Assembly (NCBI RefSeq): GCF_028289855.1
Contig: NZ_JAQGKZ010000091.1
Coordinates: 1-38,329, forward strand
Source of the DNA: Sphingomonas bacterium
Lineage (GTDB): Bacteria; Pseudomonadota; Alphaproteobacteria; Sphingomonadales; Sphingomonadaceae
DNA: 38,329 nt
Direction of reading: 5' to 3'
Made by a program: the position numbers and the translations under genes. The notes under the pieces were generated by a model that saw nothing but the letters and a program-made list of their open reading frames with translations, did not search any database and was not told the origin of the DNA. Each line of letters opens with the position of its first letter. The stretch's first letter is position 1. Below, one piece after another: positions 1 through 8,614 of the stretch.

Positions 1-31
1 GTGCGGAAAGCTGCCCAATTCCGGGGCGAAA

Positions 32-1405
32 TTAAGCCGCGTCCTTCCGCCGCTCCTTGAGTTCGTCGTTGAGCATTTCCGCCAGCAGGAACGCCAGTTC
101 CAGCGACTGCCCCGCGTTCAACCGCGGGTCGCAGTGCGTGTGATAGCGGTCGCCCAAGCTCTGCTCGGTCACGTCGACCGCGCCGCCGGTGCATTCGGTC
201 ACGTTCTGCCCGGTCATCTCGGCATGGATGCCGCCCGCGAACGTCCCCTCTGCGCGATGCACCGCGAAGAAGCCGCGGACTTCGGTCAGGATGCGGTCGA
301 AGGGCCGCGTCTTGTAGCCGTTGGCCGACTTGACGACGTTGCCGTGCATCGGGTCGCAGCTCCACACCACCGGGTGCCCCTCGCGCTTTACCGCGCGGAC
401 CAGCTTGGGCAGGCCGGCCTCGATCTTGTCGTGGCCGTACCGCGTGATCAGCGTCATCCGCCCGGGCACGCGGCCCGGGTTGAGCGTGTCGAGCAGGCGC
501 AGCAGCAGATCGGGTTCGAGGCTCGGGCCGCACTTGACGCCGATCGGGTTGCCGATGCCGCGCAGGAACTCGACATGCGCGCTGCCGTCGAAGCGCGTGC
601 GGTCGCCGATCCACAGCATGTGCGCCGACGTGTCGTACCAGTCGCCGGTCAGGCTGTCCTCGCGGGTCAGCGCTTGCTCATAGGGGAGCAGCAGCGCCTC
701 GTGGCTGGTGTAGAAGGTGGTCTGCGACAATTGCGGGACGGTGTCGGGACTGATCCCGCACGCCTGCATGAAGTCGAGCGCCTCACCGATGCGGTCGGCA
801 GTTTCCTCGTATTTCTTCGCCCAGGGGCTGGAGCCAAGGAAATCGTGCGTCCAGCGATGGACCTGGTGGAGGTTGGCGTACCCGCCCTGCGCGAACGCGC
901 GGAGCAGGTTGAGCGTCGCGGCGCTCTGGCTGTAGCCCTGCACCATGCGCTGCGGGTCCGGGTTGCGGCCGTCGGGGGTGAAGGCGATGTCGTTGACATT
1001 GTCGCCGCGGTAGGCGGGCAGCTCGACGCCGTCGATCGTCTCGGTATCGGCGCTGCGCGGCTTGGCGAACTGGCCCGCCATGCGCCCGACCTTCACCACC
1101 GGCAGCTTCGATGCATAGGTCAGCACGACCGCCATCTGGAGGATGACGCGGAACGTGTCGCGGATGTTGTTGGGGTGGAATTCGGCGAAGCTTTCGGCGC
1201 AGTCCCCGCCCTGGAGCAGGAACGCCTTGCCTTCCGCGACGCGCGCGAGGTCGGCGGTCAGGTTGCGCGCTTCGCCGGCGAAGACCAGCGGGGGGTAATT
1301 GCCGAGCTGCTTCGTCGCCGCGGCGAGCGCTGCGGGGTCGGGATAGGTCGGGAGCTGGCGTGCCTCGTGACTTTTCCAGCTGTTCGGAGCCCAATTGGCG
1401 GCCAT
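32..1405 (-). CDS. 3-deoxy-D-arabino-heptulosonate-7-phosphate (DAHP) synthase, class II
   Basis: This 457-residue cytosolic enzyme would condense phosphoenolpyruvate and erythrose 4-phosphate, the first step of the shikimate pathway. The length and motifs fit the class II (plant/mycobacterial type) family: [11 protein letters not shown] at residues 63-73 with the metal-binding Cys, [13 protein letters not shown] at about 106-118, YRGDNVND at 132-139, and later WSCDPMHGN and [12 protein letters not shown] with the metal and phosphate ligands. The ATG at 1405 is preceded by AAAGGTGA as a likely ribosome binding site. It is transcribed alone; the next minus-strand gene upstream starts at 1757. 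No allosteric extension is obvious. The class is certain; the choice of aroF/aroG/aroH name is arbitrary, so no symbol is given. Confidence 0.96.
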   Translation of the reverse strand: MAANWAPNSWKSHEARQLPTYPDPAALAAATKQLGNYPPLVFAGEARNLTADLARVAEGKAFLLQGGDCAESFAEFHPNNIRDTFRVILQMAVVLTYASKLPVVKVGRMAGQFAKPRSADTETIDGVELPAYRGDNVNDIAFTPDGRNPDPQRMVQGYSQSAATLNLLRAFAQGGYANLHQVHRWTHDFLGSSPWAKKYEETADRIGEALDFMQACGISPDTVPQLSQTTFYTSHEALLLPYEQALTREDSLTGDWYDTSAHMLWIGDRTRFDGSAHVEFLRGIGNPIGVKCGPSLEPDLLLRLLDTLNPGRVPGRMTLITRYGHDKIEAGLPKLVRAVKREGHPVVWSCDPMHGNVVKSANGYKTRPFDRILTEVRGFFAVHRAEGTFAGGIHAEMTGQNVTECTGGAVDVTEQSLGDRYHTHCDPRLNAGQSLELAFLLAEMLNDELKERRKDAA

Positions 1406-1511
1406 GGTCGTCGTTTCACCTTTGAGATTAGGTGACGCCCATGGGCGAAAACGCCTTTTTCCGCAACGGCGGCCAAAGATCCGCCGCCCGTCACGTCTAC
1501 CGTCTAGATTT

Positions 1512-1757
1512 CTATTTCGGTTTCGCCTTAGGCACCGACTTGGCGCCGGAAGTTCGCGCGTGCAGTAAATGCGCTCCGACCGTCATGCCGATAATTCTTG
1601 GTTCGTCGATGGCCGGAGCTTTGGGCGTGGGCTTCGGCTTAGGGGCCGAGGCCCGTTTCTTCACGTTCTGTTGTGCGGCCGCCACGCTCGACGGCGTCAT
1701 GGAAGCCGCGATCAGTGCGGCGATGGCGGCTCGCGCAAGTAAAGAAAGTCGTCGCAT
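1512..1757 (-). CDS. small secreted Lys/Pro-rich protein, unknown function
   Basis: An 81-residue protein with an N-terminal signal peptide ([18 protein letters not shown], likely cut after SSVAAA near residue 28), then a basic Lys/Pro/Ala-rich stretch ([17 protein letters not shown]) and a short tail ending in KSVPKAKPK. The start is supported by a near-perfect Shine-Dalgarno GGAGGT five bases before the ATG. The frame stays open upstream as far as the carotenoid oxygenase gene, but an alternative start at MLHKARK would place the signal sequence internally and is less likely. Expected to be periplasmic or surface-exposed; the basic tail could bind anionic polymer or peptidoglycan, but that is a guess. 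I do not recognise a family. Confidence 0.7.
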   Translation of the reverse strand: MRRLSLLARAAIAALIAASMTPSSVAAAQQNVKKRASAPKPKPTPKAPAIDEPRIIGMTVGAHLLHARTSGAKSVPKAKPK

Positions 1758-1939
1758 GATTACCTCCGCAGCTATTTTGTCGACGATTTTTACCAACGCA
1801 ACCAGGGCATATAGCTTTCTTGCCTTGTGTAACATGAACCTTTGCTGGCTTTCAACGAACGCGGAACGGAGCGGAGTGTGGCGTAGCCTTACTCGTTGCG
1901 AAGGAGTCCTACTTCTCTCTAGCCAGCCCGGGTAGATAT

Positions 1940-3367
1940 TTACCCGTTTGCCACCCAGTTGCCGTGGAACCCCGGCGGCACACGGTGCGGGATACGGATG
2001 CTGGCGACGGGCGCGTTTTCGAAATCCTTTGCGTCGATGATCACCAGATCGGTGGTCTCGTGCGGCAGGTCGACCACCAGCCCGACGAGCCAGCCGTTGC
2101 CCTCCGGCGCATCCGCCGCGCGCGGCACGAACACGAACTCGCCCGGATAGTGACCGGTGCCGAAATCGTGCGTCTCTTTCGCGCCGGTTTCGAGATCGTG
2201 CTTGTACAGCCGGGTTTCGCTGATCGCGAAGTCGTCGGCTGGCAGCGCCATCGTATACGCGTAGCGGTACGGCATGCCGAAGAAGCGCTCGTCGGGCCGC
2301 GGGAATTCCTGCGCGGCGGCGTCGATCGTGCGGCGCTCGACCGTCTTCGAGACCGGATCGATCGTCCAGCGCTCCAGCCCGAGCGAGCGGCCCGACGGCC
2401 CGCCGGTCATCTCCGCGAACATCGTGTCGTAGACGCAAGCGTCGAGTACGACCTTGCCGTCGGCGGTGTCGAACGCGTTGGCGACGTGGAAGATGTAGCT
2501 CTGCGGGCAATCGACCCAGATTACGTCCTCCGCCCCGCCATTGCGCGGGAGCAGCCCGATGCGCGCCTGGTGCTCGGGATTCCAGCGGTAGGGAAAGCTG
2601 TGCCCGCCGATCAGCGCCTTCATCGAGAAGGTGACGGGGAGGTCGAGGATCAGCGCGTAGCGCGTGGTGATCGCGCAATCGTGGATCGACGGACCGTGCT
2701 TGACCGGAATCGCGACTTCGCGGGTCACCTTGCCGTCGGGGGCGATGACGACGTGGCGGACCTGATCGGGGTCGGTCGCTTCGTAGCAGATCGCGTGGTG
2801 CTCGCCGGTCAGCGGGTCGAGGTGCGGGTGCGCGGTGAAGCTGCCCATCAGCGTGTCGTCGAACGGATTGTAGGTCTGTTCGTCGAGATTGTCCGACAGT
2901 TCGACCGGATAGCTCCCCGCCTCGACCAGCGCCCAGGTCCGCCCGGCGATGCCGAGCACGTTGGTGTTGACCGTGTCGAACCCGCCATGGCGCGGGCCGG
3001 GCGCGTGCGGCATCCCGGTCTCGGCCTCGACCCGCTTCGATCGGATCCAGCGGTTGCGGTACCACAACGCCTTGCCGTCGCGCAGCGCGATGCCGTGGAC
3101 CATCCCGTCGCCGGTGAACCAGTGATAGCCCTTCGCCTCGGGCGCGGCGGGGTTGGGACCGATGCGCAGATACCGCCCGTCGAGTTCGGCGGGGATCGTG
3201 CCGGTGACGGGCAAATCCTCCAGCGTCAGTTCCGCTTCCATCGGCTTATGAATGCCGGTCAGGAACGGATGATCGGTGTCGGGCATCCGCTTGCGGTTGA
3301 ATTCGGACAGGACGCCGATCCCCTTGGTGACGGTGCCGCGGATTGCATTTTCGATGACACTGGCCAT
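1940..3367 (-). CDS. carotenoid oxygenase family protein (apocarotenoid/stilbene-type dioxygenase)
   Basis: A 475-residue member of the RPE65/carotenoid cleavage dioxygenase family, non-haem Fe(II) enzymes that split a C=C bond of carotenoids, apocarotenoids or phenylpropanoid stilbenes. The four iron-binding histidines are visible at about residues 180 (TAHPH), 229 (SIHDCAIT), 294 (FHVANAF) and 468 (GFHGNWV), and the N-terminal LRIGPNP motif is at 67-73. No signal peptide. The ATG is preceded by GGAGA at a suitable distance. It is divergent from a TetR regulator with a palindrome between them that overlaps its candidate promoter, so repression by that regulator is likely. The substrate cannot be read from sequence; bacterial relatives include lignostilbene dioxygenases and apocarotenoid cleavage enzymes. 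Confidence 0.93.
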   Translation of the reverse strand: MASVIENAIRGTVTKGIGVLSEFNRKRMPDTDHPFLTGIHKPMEAELTLEDLPVTGTIPAELDGRYLRIGPNPAAPEAKGYHWFTGDGMVHGIALRDGKALWYRNRWIRSKRVEAETGMPHAPGPRHGGFDTVNTNVLGIAGRTWALVEAGSYPVELSDNLDEQTYNPFDDTLMGSFTAHPHLDPLTGEHHAICYEATDPDQVRHVVIAPDGKVTREVAIPVKHGPSIHDCAITTRYALILDLPVTFSMKALIGGHSFPYRWNPEHQARIGLLPRNGGAEDVIWVDCPQSYIFHVANAFDTADGKVVLDACVYDTMFAEMTGGPSGRSLGLERWTIDPVSKTVERRTIDAAAQEFPRPDERFFGMPYRYAYTMALPADDFAISETRLYKHDLETGAKETHDFGTGHYPGEFVFVPRAADAPEGNGWLVGLVVDLPHETTDLVIIDAKDFENAPVASIRIPHRVPPGFHGNWVANG

Positions 3368-3395
3368 GACTGGTCTCCGAGTCGAAGTTTATGGC

Positions 3396-3418
3396 GTCAA
3401 CATAGAACCTATGGTAAC
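3396..3418. promoter_or_regulatory. candidate TetR operator palindrome
   Basis: The arms GTCAACATAG (3396-3405) and CTATGGTAAC (3409-3418) are inverted repeats matching at 8 of 10 positions around a 3-base centre. The site lies in the 60-base gap between the divergent carotenoid oxygenase and TetR genes. The left-arm sequence GTCAACAT recurs at 3422-3429, over the TetR start codon. This is the usual place and form for a TetR-family operator controlling both genes; binding itself is inferred. Confidence 0.65.
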
Positions 3419-3426
3419 AGTGTCAA
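3399..3426 (-). promoter_or_regulatory. candidate promoter of the carotenoid oxygenase gene
   Basis: On the minus strand a perfect -35 box TTGACA (3426-3421) is followed after 16 bases by TATGTT (3404-3399), a 4-of-6 match to a -10 box. The start codon lies about 30 bases further down. The spacer and -10 box coincide with the palindrome at 3396-3418, so a bound TetR protein would block RNA polymerase. Confidence 0.5.
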
Positions 3427-3427
3427 C

Positions 3428-4024
3428 ATGAAAGAGTCGAAGAGCGCCAAGGCGAGCTATCACCACGGCGATCTGCGCGCGGCGTTGATCGACGCGGGGC
3501 TGCGGATGCTCGAGGAACGCGAGGAGGCGGAGCTGTCGCTGCGCGAGATCGCACGCTCGGTCGGAGTCAGCGCGACCGCGGTCTATCGCCACTTCCCCGA
3601 CAAGGAGGCGTTGCGCGGGGCGCTGGCGCAAGCGGCGTACGACCGGCTCGGCGAGGCACAGCGCGCCGCGGCGGTGGGCATGGACAACGTGCTCGACGAA
3701 TTTCAGGCGATGGGGCGCACCTATGTCCGTTTCGCGCTCGACCATCCGGCTTTGTTCCGGCTGATGGCGTCGATGCCGCCGCACGGCGATCTGTTCGAAT
3801 TGTCCGAGGACGAAGACGATGAGGCCGGAAAGCTGCTGCGCGCCTATGCCGCCAAGCTGGCCGGGAAGGGCGCGAGCCCGGCGACGGTCCGGACGATCGC
3901 GATGCGATCCTGGGCACTGGTCCACGGGCTCGCGGTGCTGATGATCCAGGGTTACGTCCCGCGCGACGAGGCGCTGATCGACGCGGTGGTCGACACCCGC
4001 GCGCTGGGGATGGGCCGGCCTTAG
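3428..4024 (+). CDS. TetR/AcrR family transcriptional regulator (WHG-type C-terminal domain)
   Basis: A 198-residue one-component repressor. The N-terminal helix-turn-helix runs through residues 36-56 (LSLREIARSVGVSATAVYRHF), followed by the usual DKEAL helix. The C-terminal ligand domain contains WALVHGLAVLMIQG, the WHG motif of the TetR_C_33 type. The ATG at 3428 is chosen because the HTH begins at the normal distance from it; the longer open frame upstream runs antisense through the oxygenase gene. No clear Shine-Dalgarno is seen, so it may be translated from a very short leader. Most likely represses the divergent carotenoid oxygenase and itself. Its stop codon overlaps the stop of the convergent dehydrogenase gene by three bases. 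Confidence 0.9.
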   Translation: MKESKSAKASYHHGDLRAALIDAGLRMLEEREEAELSLREIARSVGVSATAVYRHFPDKEALRGALAQAAYDRLGEAQRAAAVGMDNVLDEFQAMGRTYVRFALDHPALFRLMASMPPHGDLFELSEDEDDEAGKLLRAYAAKLAGKGASPATVRTIAMRSWALVHGLAVLMIQGYVPRDEALIDAVVDTRALGMGRP

Positions 4025-4956
4025 TAACCCGCGTCGAGATCGACGACATTCTCCATCGGCCGCCCGTTCACGAAGGCATCGATGTTGCGCAGGAACAGTG
4101 CGGCGGCGCGGGGGAACATCTTGGTTTGGCTGCGGCCTGATAAATGCATCGTGATCATGCAATTGGGCGCGGACCAGAGCGTGTGATCGGCGGGAAGCGG
4201 CTCGGGGTGCGTCGGGTCGAGGAAAGCGCCGGCGATTTTCCGGTCGTTGAGCGCGTCGAGCAGCGCGGCTTCATCGATCATGTCGCCGCGCGCGATGTTG
4301 ATCAGCCACGCGCTCGGTTTCATCGCGGCGAGCTCGGCGGCGCCGATCATTGCTTTGGTCGCGTCGGTCGAGGGCGCCGCCAGGATCACCCAGTCGAATT
4401 CGCCGAGCCCGGCTTGCCACGCGTCGGGCGTCAGCGTGCCGTCGCGGCCCGATCGTGTGACGCCGGTCACCGCGACGCCGAACGCCGCCAGCCGGTCGGC
4501 GATCAGCTGGCCGATCGCGCCCATCCCGACGATCAGTGCCCTGGTTTCGAACAATTCGACCTTGCCCGGCGAGTCTTTCGGCCACTCATGCCGGTCCTGC
4601 GCGCGAACCACTTCGTCGAAGCGCTTGGCGGCGACCAGCACCCCCATCACCGCATATTCTGCGACGGCGAGCGCGTTGATCCCGACGCCGTTGGTCAGCG
4701 TCGTCCCGCGCTCCTTGAGCAGCGGCAGCGGGAAAGCGTCGAGGCCCGCGTAGATCGTGGACACCCATTTGAGCTTCTCGCCATGGCCGATCGCCACGGC
4801 AGTGAGGCTGGTCGGCTGCATGTCGACCCAGGCGATGTCGGCGTCGGCGATCATCGCATTGGCTTCGTCGGGTGAGGCGAACCACGCCGCTTCGACCCCC
4901 GCCGGCAAATGCGGCTCGAGCAACGGGCGCGCGAGCGCGGGGAGGAGCGCCTTCAT
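4021..4956 (-). CDS. D-2-hydroxyacid dehydrogenase (NAD-binding)
   Basis: A 311-residue soluble oxidoreductase of the D-isomer-specific 2-hydroxyacid dehydrogenase family, interconverting a 2-ketoacid and a D-2-hydroxyacid with NAD(P). The Rossmann motif VGMGAIG is at about 143-149; the catalytic triad is Arg223 (NIARGD), Glu252 (HPEPLP) and His271 (MHLSGR). The substrate is unknown; the family covers glyoxylate, hydroxypyruvate, phosphoglycerate and others. The start at 4956 is fixed by an ATGA overlap with the stop of the upstream TM2 gene, which implies translational coupling; an in-frame extension upstream has no protein-like composition. Confidence 0.9.
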   Translation of the reverse strand: MKALLPALARPLLEPHLPAGVEAAWFASPDEANAMIADADIAWVDMQPTSLTAVAIGHGEKLKWVSTIYAGLDAFPLPLLKERGTTLTNGVGINALAVAEYAVMGVLVAAKRFDEVVRAQDRHEWPKDSPGKVELFETRALIVGMGAIGQLIADRLAAFGVAVTGVTRSGRDGTLTPDAWQAGLGEFDWVILAAPSTDATKAMIGAAELAAMKPSAWLINIARGDMIDEAALLDALNDRKIAGAFLDPTHPEPLPADHTLWSAPNCMITMHLSGRSQTKMFPRAAALFLRNIDAFVNGRPMENVVDLDAGY

Positions 4957-5387
4957 GCCTGTTGGTAGCGCGCGGCGAATTCGTCGTCGGACATGACCAG
5001 GTACCGGATGAAATCGATGAACGCCCAGATGCCGGTCACGACCATGCCGACGATGGTGCACGTCAGCAGCAGCATGACCACGCCCGACCCGATCCGCCCG
5101 AGATAGAAACGATGGACCCCGAACACGCCGAGGAAAAAGGCGAGCAACGCCGCCACGATCTTGTTGCGGTCGCTCCGCGGCGCAGGGGGCTTCGCGGTAT
5201 AGCTGCCGGGCTGGCGATAGATGCGCTTGGCCTGCCGCCCATCGACCTCGAAATCGATCAGCGCGCCGACCGATGGCCCGACGCGATCGGTCCAGTCCTC
5301 GGGCCGGAACACGTAACGCGTGCCGTCCTCGCCCGAAATCTGCCCATCGCCGGTCGCCACATCGACCCCAAGCACCTGTCCGCGCAT
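4953..5387 (-). CDS. TM2 domain protein with an N-terminal small beta domain
   Basis: A 144-residue membrane protein. Residues 1-58 look like a small beta-barrel of the cold-shock/OB type (GDGQISGEDGTRYVF, ALIDFEVDGRQAKRIY), followed by a Pro/Lys linker and a TM2 domain at about 75-132: two hydrophobic helices joined by the family signature GVFGVHRFYLGR. The first gene of a two-gene unit with the dehydrogenase at 4021 (ATGA overlap). TM2 proteins are widespread and have no agreed bacterial function. The cytosolic OB-like domain suggests nucleic-acid or ligand sensing at the membrane, but that is inference. Confidence 0.82.
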   Translation of the reverse strand: MRGQVLGVDVATGDGQISGEDGTRYVFRPEDWTDRVGPSVGALIDFEVDGRQAKRIYRQPGSYTAKPPAPRSDRNKIVAALLAFFLGVFGVHRFYLGRIGSGVVMLLLTCTIVGMVVTGIWAFIDFIRYLVMSDDEFAARYQQA

Positions 5388-5446
5388 CTCACTCCCCGAC
5401 TCTGATCAACGCCGTCTTAGTCGCCTCTATTCGCGGTTCAAGCGAG

Positions 5447-5986
5447 TCACGGCGCGCGGCATACGGCGACGATTGCGGCGGCGGCGTCGAGATCGCCCTG
5501 GTCGAGCGCCATTTTCTTCGCCTCGGCGCATTTGCCCTGAAGGATCAGTTGCGACGCCGCGCGCCCGAGAAAGCTGTGTTCGCGCGCGCGCATTTCGCTC
5601 CAGGCACCGCCGGTTGCGCTTGGCATGGCCGGCGTGTCGCCCGTTGCGGTGTAGCGCGGCAGGTTGGGGTCGGGCTCGAACGGGAAAGCGGGCTTGCCGT
5701 TGGGATCGGCGAATTCGATCCGCGTGACCCCCTTGTCGAACAGCCGCTTGGCGATCTTGCGCACGCACGGGAAGTCGGCGCTGCTGCGCAGGATCAGCCG
5801 CACCGGCTTGCCCGCTTTCCATTCGTCCGCGCGGGCATCGAATTGCGCGTCGGTCATCGTCTTGTCGGCGAAGCGCAGATTGCACGTGTCGCGCGTTGCG
5901 GTGATGATGATGTCGTCGGCGCTTGGCGCGTTGTCCTGCGGCGGCGTGGTGGCCTGCACGGCCAGCAAGAGAAACAAGCCGATCAT
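5447..5986 (-). CDS. small exported protein of unknown function, coupled to cysS
   Basis: A 179-residue protein with a hydrophobic N-terminus (MIGLFLLLAVQATTPPQ) that reads as a signal peptide or anchor. The mature part has four cysteines (DTCNLRF, FPCVRK, GKCAEA, AVCRAP), compatible with two disulfides in the periplasm. The ATG at 5986 is preferred over one 21 bases earlier because it forms an ATGA overlap with the cysS stop codon. I recognise no catalytic motif. Being co-transcribed with cysS is probably only a positional link. Confidence 0.75.
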   Translation of the reverse strand: MIGLFLLLAVQATTPPQDNAPSADDIIITATRDTCNLRFADKTMTDAQFDARADEWKAGKPVRLILRSSADFPCVRKIAKRLFDKGVTRIEFADPNGKPAFPFEPDPNLPRYTATGDTPAMPSATGGAWSEMRAREHSFLGRAASQLILQGKCAEAKKMALDQGDLDAAAAIVAVCRAP

Positions 5987-7431
5987 AAAGCGGGTCTCCA
6001 ATCCCATCCGAGCGGGTCGCCGTCCATCACTTCCACGCCGGCGGCGGCGAGTTCGTCGCGGATCGTGTCGGAGCGGGCGAAATCCTTGGCGGCACGCGCC
6101 TCGCGACGGTGGGCGAGGCGGGTTTCGATGTCTGTTTCGGTGAGGGTTGCGATCGCGGGGCGGACGCGGAGATCTTCACGACGCAAATCGCTCAGTTCTA
6201 GCCCGAGAACTTTGTCCATCTCCATCATCGCTAGAACGCGATGCCCCGCCCACAGCGATTTATCGGCCAACATATCATCAGCGACGGTCAACGCTTTGGC
6301 GGTGTTGAGATCATCTGAAATCGCCACATCGAAGGCGCCGATATATGCTTGCGCCTCGGGCGGCATGGTTGTCGCATTAGGCGGATGACCGCCATGCGCA
6401 GCGTCGTCCAACTTGTCGAACGCCATCTCTAGCCGTTTCAGTCGCGTGAGGCCGGCAAGCAGGTTGTCTTCCGAAAATTCCAACTCCGACCGGTAATGCG
6501 CCTGAAGGCACATCAGCCGGTACGCCAGCGGATGCACCCCCGAATCGATCAGTGTCTGCAACGTACGGAAATCGCCGCTCGACTTCGACATCTTCCCGCC
6601 GCGTTCGACCAGGAAATTATTGTGCATCCAGATGCGCGCGCCGGTGTCGGCGCACGCGCAAAACGCCTGATTCTGCGCGATCTCGTTGGGATGGTGGATC
6701 TCGCGGTGGTCGATCCCACCTGTGTGGATGTCGAACGGATGGCCGAGATGCTGCAGGCTCATCACCGAGCATTCGAGGTGCCAGCCCGGCGCGCCTTTGC
6801 CCCAGGGCGAATCCCATTCCATCTGGCGCTGCTCGCCGGGCGGGGATTTGCGCCAGATCGCGAAATCCTGCGGATGCCGCTTGCCCGACACGGGGTCGAT
6901 CCGGCTCTCGCCCTCATCGGTCGCCGCGCGGGCGAGGGCACCGTAATTGGGCACCTTCGACGTGTCAAAATACAGGCCGCCCTCGATCTCGTAGCAATCG
7001 CCTTCGATCCGCTTCGCGAAGTCGATCATCTGCGGAATGTGGTCGGTCGCCACGGTCCACTCGGCCGGTGGCTCGATGTTCAGGCGGGCGACATCGGCCT
7101 TGAACGCTTCCGTATAGTGCGCCGCGATGTCCCAGATCGACCTGGCTTGCGCCGCCGCCGCCTTTTCCATCTTGTCGTCGCCGGCGTCGGCGTCGCTGGT
7201 CAGATGGCCGACATCGGTGATGTTGATGATGTGCCTGGTCTTGTAGCCCTTCCAGCGCAGCACGCGGCCGAGCGTGTCGGCGAACAGGAATGCGCGCATG
7301 TTGCCGATATGCTGGTAGTTATAGACCGTCGGCCCGCAGGTGTAGACGCGCACCAGCGCCGGATCGATCGGCTCGAACCGTTCGAGGCTGCGCGAGAGGC
7401 TGTTATACAGGGTAAGCGGGGCACCGGTCAT
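5983..7431 (-). CDS. cysS: cysteinyl-tRNA synthetase
   Basis: A 482-residue class I aminoacyl-tRNA synthetase that charges tRNA-Cys. The N-terminal CGPTVYNY carries the first zinc ligand Cys32; the HIGH-type motif is HIGN (41-44); other zinc ligands sit in WHLECS (Cys221) and IHHPNE (His246, Glu250); GGIDHREIHH and the KMSKS motif at 280-284 complete the active site. The C-terminal DALR/anticodon region is present, so the gene is full length. ATG start at 7431. It is divergent from rpsU across 147 bases and overlaps a small downstream gene by four bases. Confidence 0.98.
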   Translation of the reverse strand: MTGAPLTLYNSLSRSLERFEPIDPALVRVYTCGPTVYNYQHIGNMRAFLFADTLGRVLRWKGYKTRHIINITDVGHLTSDADAGDDKMEKAAAAQARSIWDIAAHYTEAFKADVARLNIEPPAEWTVATDHIPQMIDFAKRIEGDCYEIEGGLYFDTSKVPNYGALARAATDEGESRIDPVSGKRHPQDFAIWRKSPPGEQRQMEWDSPWGKGAPGWHLECSVMSLQHLGHPFDIHTGGIDHREIHHPNEIAQNQAFCACADTGARIWMHNNFLVERGGKMSKSSGDFRTLQTLIDSGVHPLAYRLMCLQAHYRSELEFSEDNLLAGLTRLKRLEMAFDKLDDAAHGGHPPNATTMPPEAQAYIGAFDVAISDDLNTAKALTVADDMLADKSLWAGHRVLAMMEMDKVLGLELSDLRREDLRVRPAIATLTETDIETRLAHRREARAAKDFARSDTIRDELAAAGVEVMDGDPLGWDWRPAL

Positions 7432-7578
7432 CGGCGCGGCTTAGCGGTGGCCCGGAACGTCGGCAACTCGCCTCCACCTCTTGCTCTTTGCGCTTCCCGC
7501 TGATAGGGGCGCCCGCTTGAACGTCCGGACTTCGGTTCGCGGCGACCAAATCCATTCGATTCGGAGTTGACGGGTTCC

Positions 7579-7785
7579 ATGCAAATCATCGTGCGCGATA
7601 ACAATGTCGATCAGGCGCTTCGGGCTCTCAAGAAGAAGCTCCAGCGCGAGGGCGTGTATCGCGAGATGAAGCTGCGCCGCCACTACGAGAAGCCCAGCGA
7701 GAAGCGCGCCCGCGAGCGTGCCGCCGCGATCCGCCGCGCCCGCAAGATGGACCGCAAGCGGATGGAGCGCGACGGGGTCAAGTAA
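7579..7785 (+). CDS. rpsU: 30S ribosomal protein S21
   Basis: A 68-residue, very basic protein starting [20 protein letters not shown] and containing [17 protein letters not shown], which matches bS21. It joins the small subunit near the anti-Shine-Dalgarno end of 16S rRNA. The ATG at 7579 gives the standard S21 N-terminus; the upstream in-frame start would add four residues. GGAG lies 12 bases before the ATG. A weak promoter-like pair, TTGCTC at 7481 and GATAGG at 7502, could drive it from the cysS-rpsU gap. Confidence 0.97.
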   Translation: MQIIVRDNNVDQALRALKKKLQREGVYREMKLRRHYEKPSEKRARERAAAIRRARKMDRKRMERDGVK

Positions 7786-7884
7786 GACCCGCGCGCGGGG
7801 GCTTGCCGCTGACGGCGCCCCCTTCTACCGACTGCGTGTCCCGGCCGCGCATCCAGCGGCCATCTCCGTCGAGGCTGCTTTTCC

Positions 7885-8484
7885 ATGACCGTGACCGCCG
7901 TTCCGCTCCAGCCCGTCAAGCGCAGCTACCTGGTGTGGCTGTGGGTCGGCATCGCCATTCTGCTGCTCGGCGCGTTCGTGCTCGCGCGGCAGGGCGACGA
8001 TTATTGGTCGAAGAGCCAGCGTGGCATGTTCGGTACCGATTCGGACATCAAGACCACCGCGTCGGGGCTGCAGTACAAAATCCTGACCCCGGGCAGCGGC
8101 CCGCACCCGACCGATTCTGACGTCGCCCTGATCAATTACGAGGGCAAGCTTCGTTCGGGCGTCACCTTCGACAAGTCGAAGCAGCCGACCCCGCTCCCCG
8201 TCGCTCGCTCGGTCCCCGGTTTCTCCGAGGGGCTGAAGCTGATGAGCAAGGGTGCGAAATACCGTTTCTGGCTGCCCGCCAAGCTCGCCTACGGCGCCTC
8301 GCCGCCGCCGGGCGCGCCGGTCGGCGACCTGGTGTTCGACGTCGAGCTGATGGAATTCCTGCCGCAAGCGGTGCTCGAACAATATCAGCAACAGATGGGC
8401 GGCGCTGGTGGCGCGGGCGGCCCTCCGGGCGGTCCTCCCGGTGGCGCACCGGGTGGCGACGTCGCCCCACCACCGGGGATGTGA
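7885..8484 (+). CDS. membrane-anchored FKBP-type peptidyl-prolyl cis-trans isomerase
   Basis: A 199-residue protein with a cytosolic N-terminus, one membrane helix at about 16-35 (WLWVGIAILLLGAFVLA), and a periplasmic FKBP domain at about 58-160. Family signatures are SGLQYKIL, VALINYEGKL, GVTFDKS, VPGFSEGL and the C-terminal LVFDVELMEF. It would catalyse prolyl isomerisation and help fold exported proteins. Residues 171-199 form a Gly/Pro-rich low-complexity tail. It lies 99 bases after rpsU and ends at a strong terminator, so it is probably the last gene of that unit or a single gene. Confidence 0.94.
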   Translation: MTVTAVPLQPVKRSYLVWLWVGIAILLLGAFVLARQGDDYWSKSQRGMFGTDSDIKTTASGLQYKILTPGSGPHPTDSDVALINYEGKLRSGVTFDKSKQPTPLPVARSVPGFSEGLKLMSKGAKYRFWLPAKLAYGASPPPGAPVGDLVFDVELMEFLPQAVLEQYQQQMGGAGGAGGPPGGPPGGAPGGDVAPPPGM

Positions 8485-8489
8485 ATTCG

Positions 8490-8518
8490 AAAAGGCCGGG
8501 GTCGCTCCCGGCCTTTTT
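8490..8518 (+). terminator. rho-independent terminator after the FKBP gene
   Basis: A perfect 10-bp stem, AAAGGCCGGG (8491-8500) with CCCGGCCTTT (8507-8516), a six-base loop and a T run to 8518. It begins six bases after the FKBP stop codon and reads in its direction. Confidence 0.9.
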
Positions 8519-8524
8519 CGTAAC

Positions 8525-8545
8525 TCCTCCCCGGCGCGGGGAGGA
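8525..8545. repeat. short repeat-type palindrome (TCCTCCCC / GGGGAGGA)
   Basis: A perfect 8-bp inverted repeat, 8525-8532 with 8538-8545, around the loop GGCGC, in the gap between the FKBP terminator and cydA. Palindromes of this composition are common as dispersed intergenic elements in sphingomonads, to my recollection; only one copy is seen in this window, so its repeat status is inferred. Confidence 0.4.
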
Positions 8546-8614
8546 ATGCAGGCCTGCAAGCCTCGCACTTGCGCTAAAGCCTGCGCGGGCGCATCGGCTG
8601 GTCAGGAGGTGGCA

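Noticed and set aside
134..1435. Long plus-strand open frame across the DAHP synthase gene
   Set aside because: It is antisense to a certain gene; its translation is Arg/Ala/Val-rich with no domain, as expected of a high-GC shadow frame. The same applies to the long frames at 1964-3427, 8162-9940 and 15608-16510.
1512..1838. Longer start (MLHKARKLYALVALVK) for the small secreted protein
   Set aside because: It would bury the signal peptide inside the protein and ignore the GGAGGT site in front of the shorter form.
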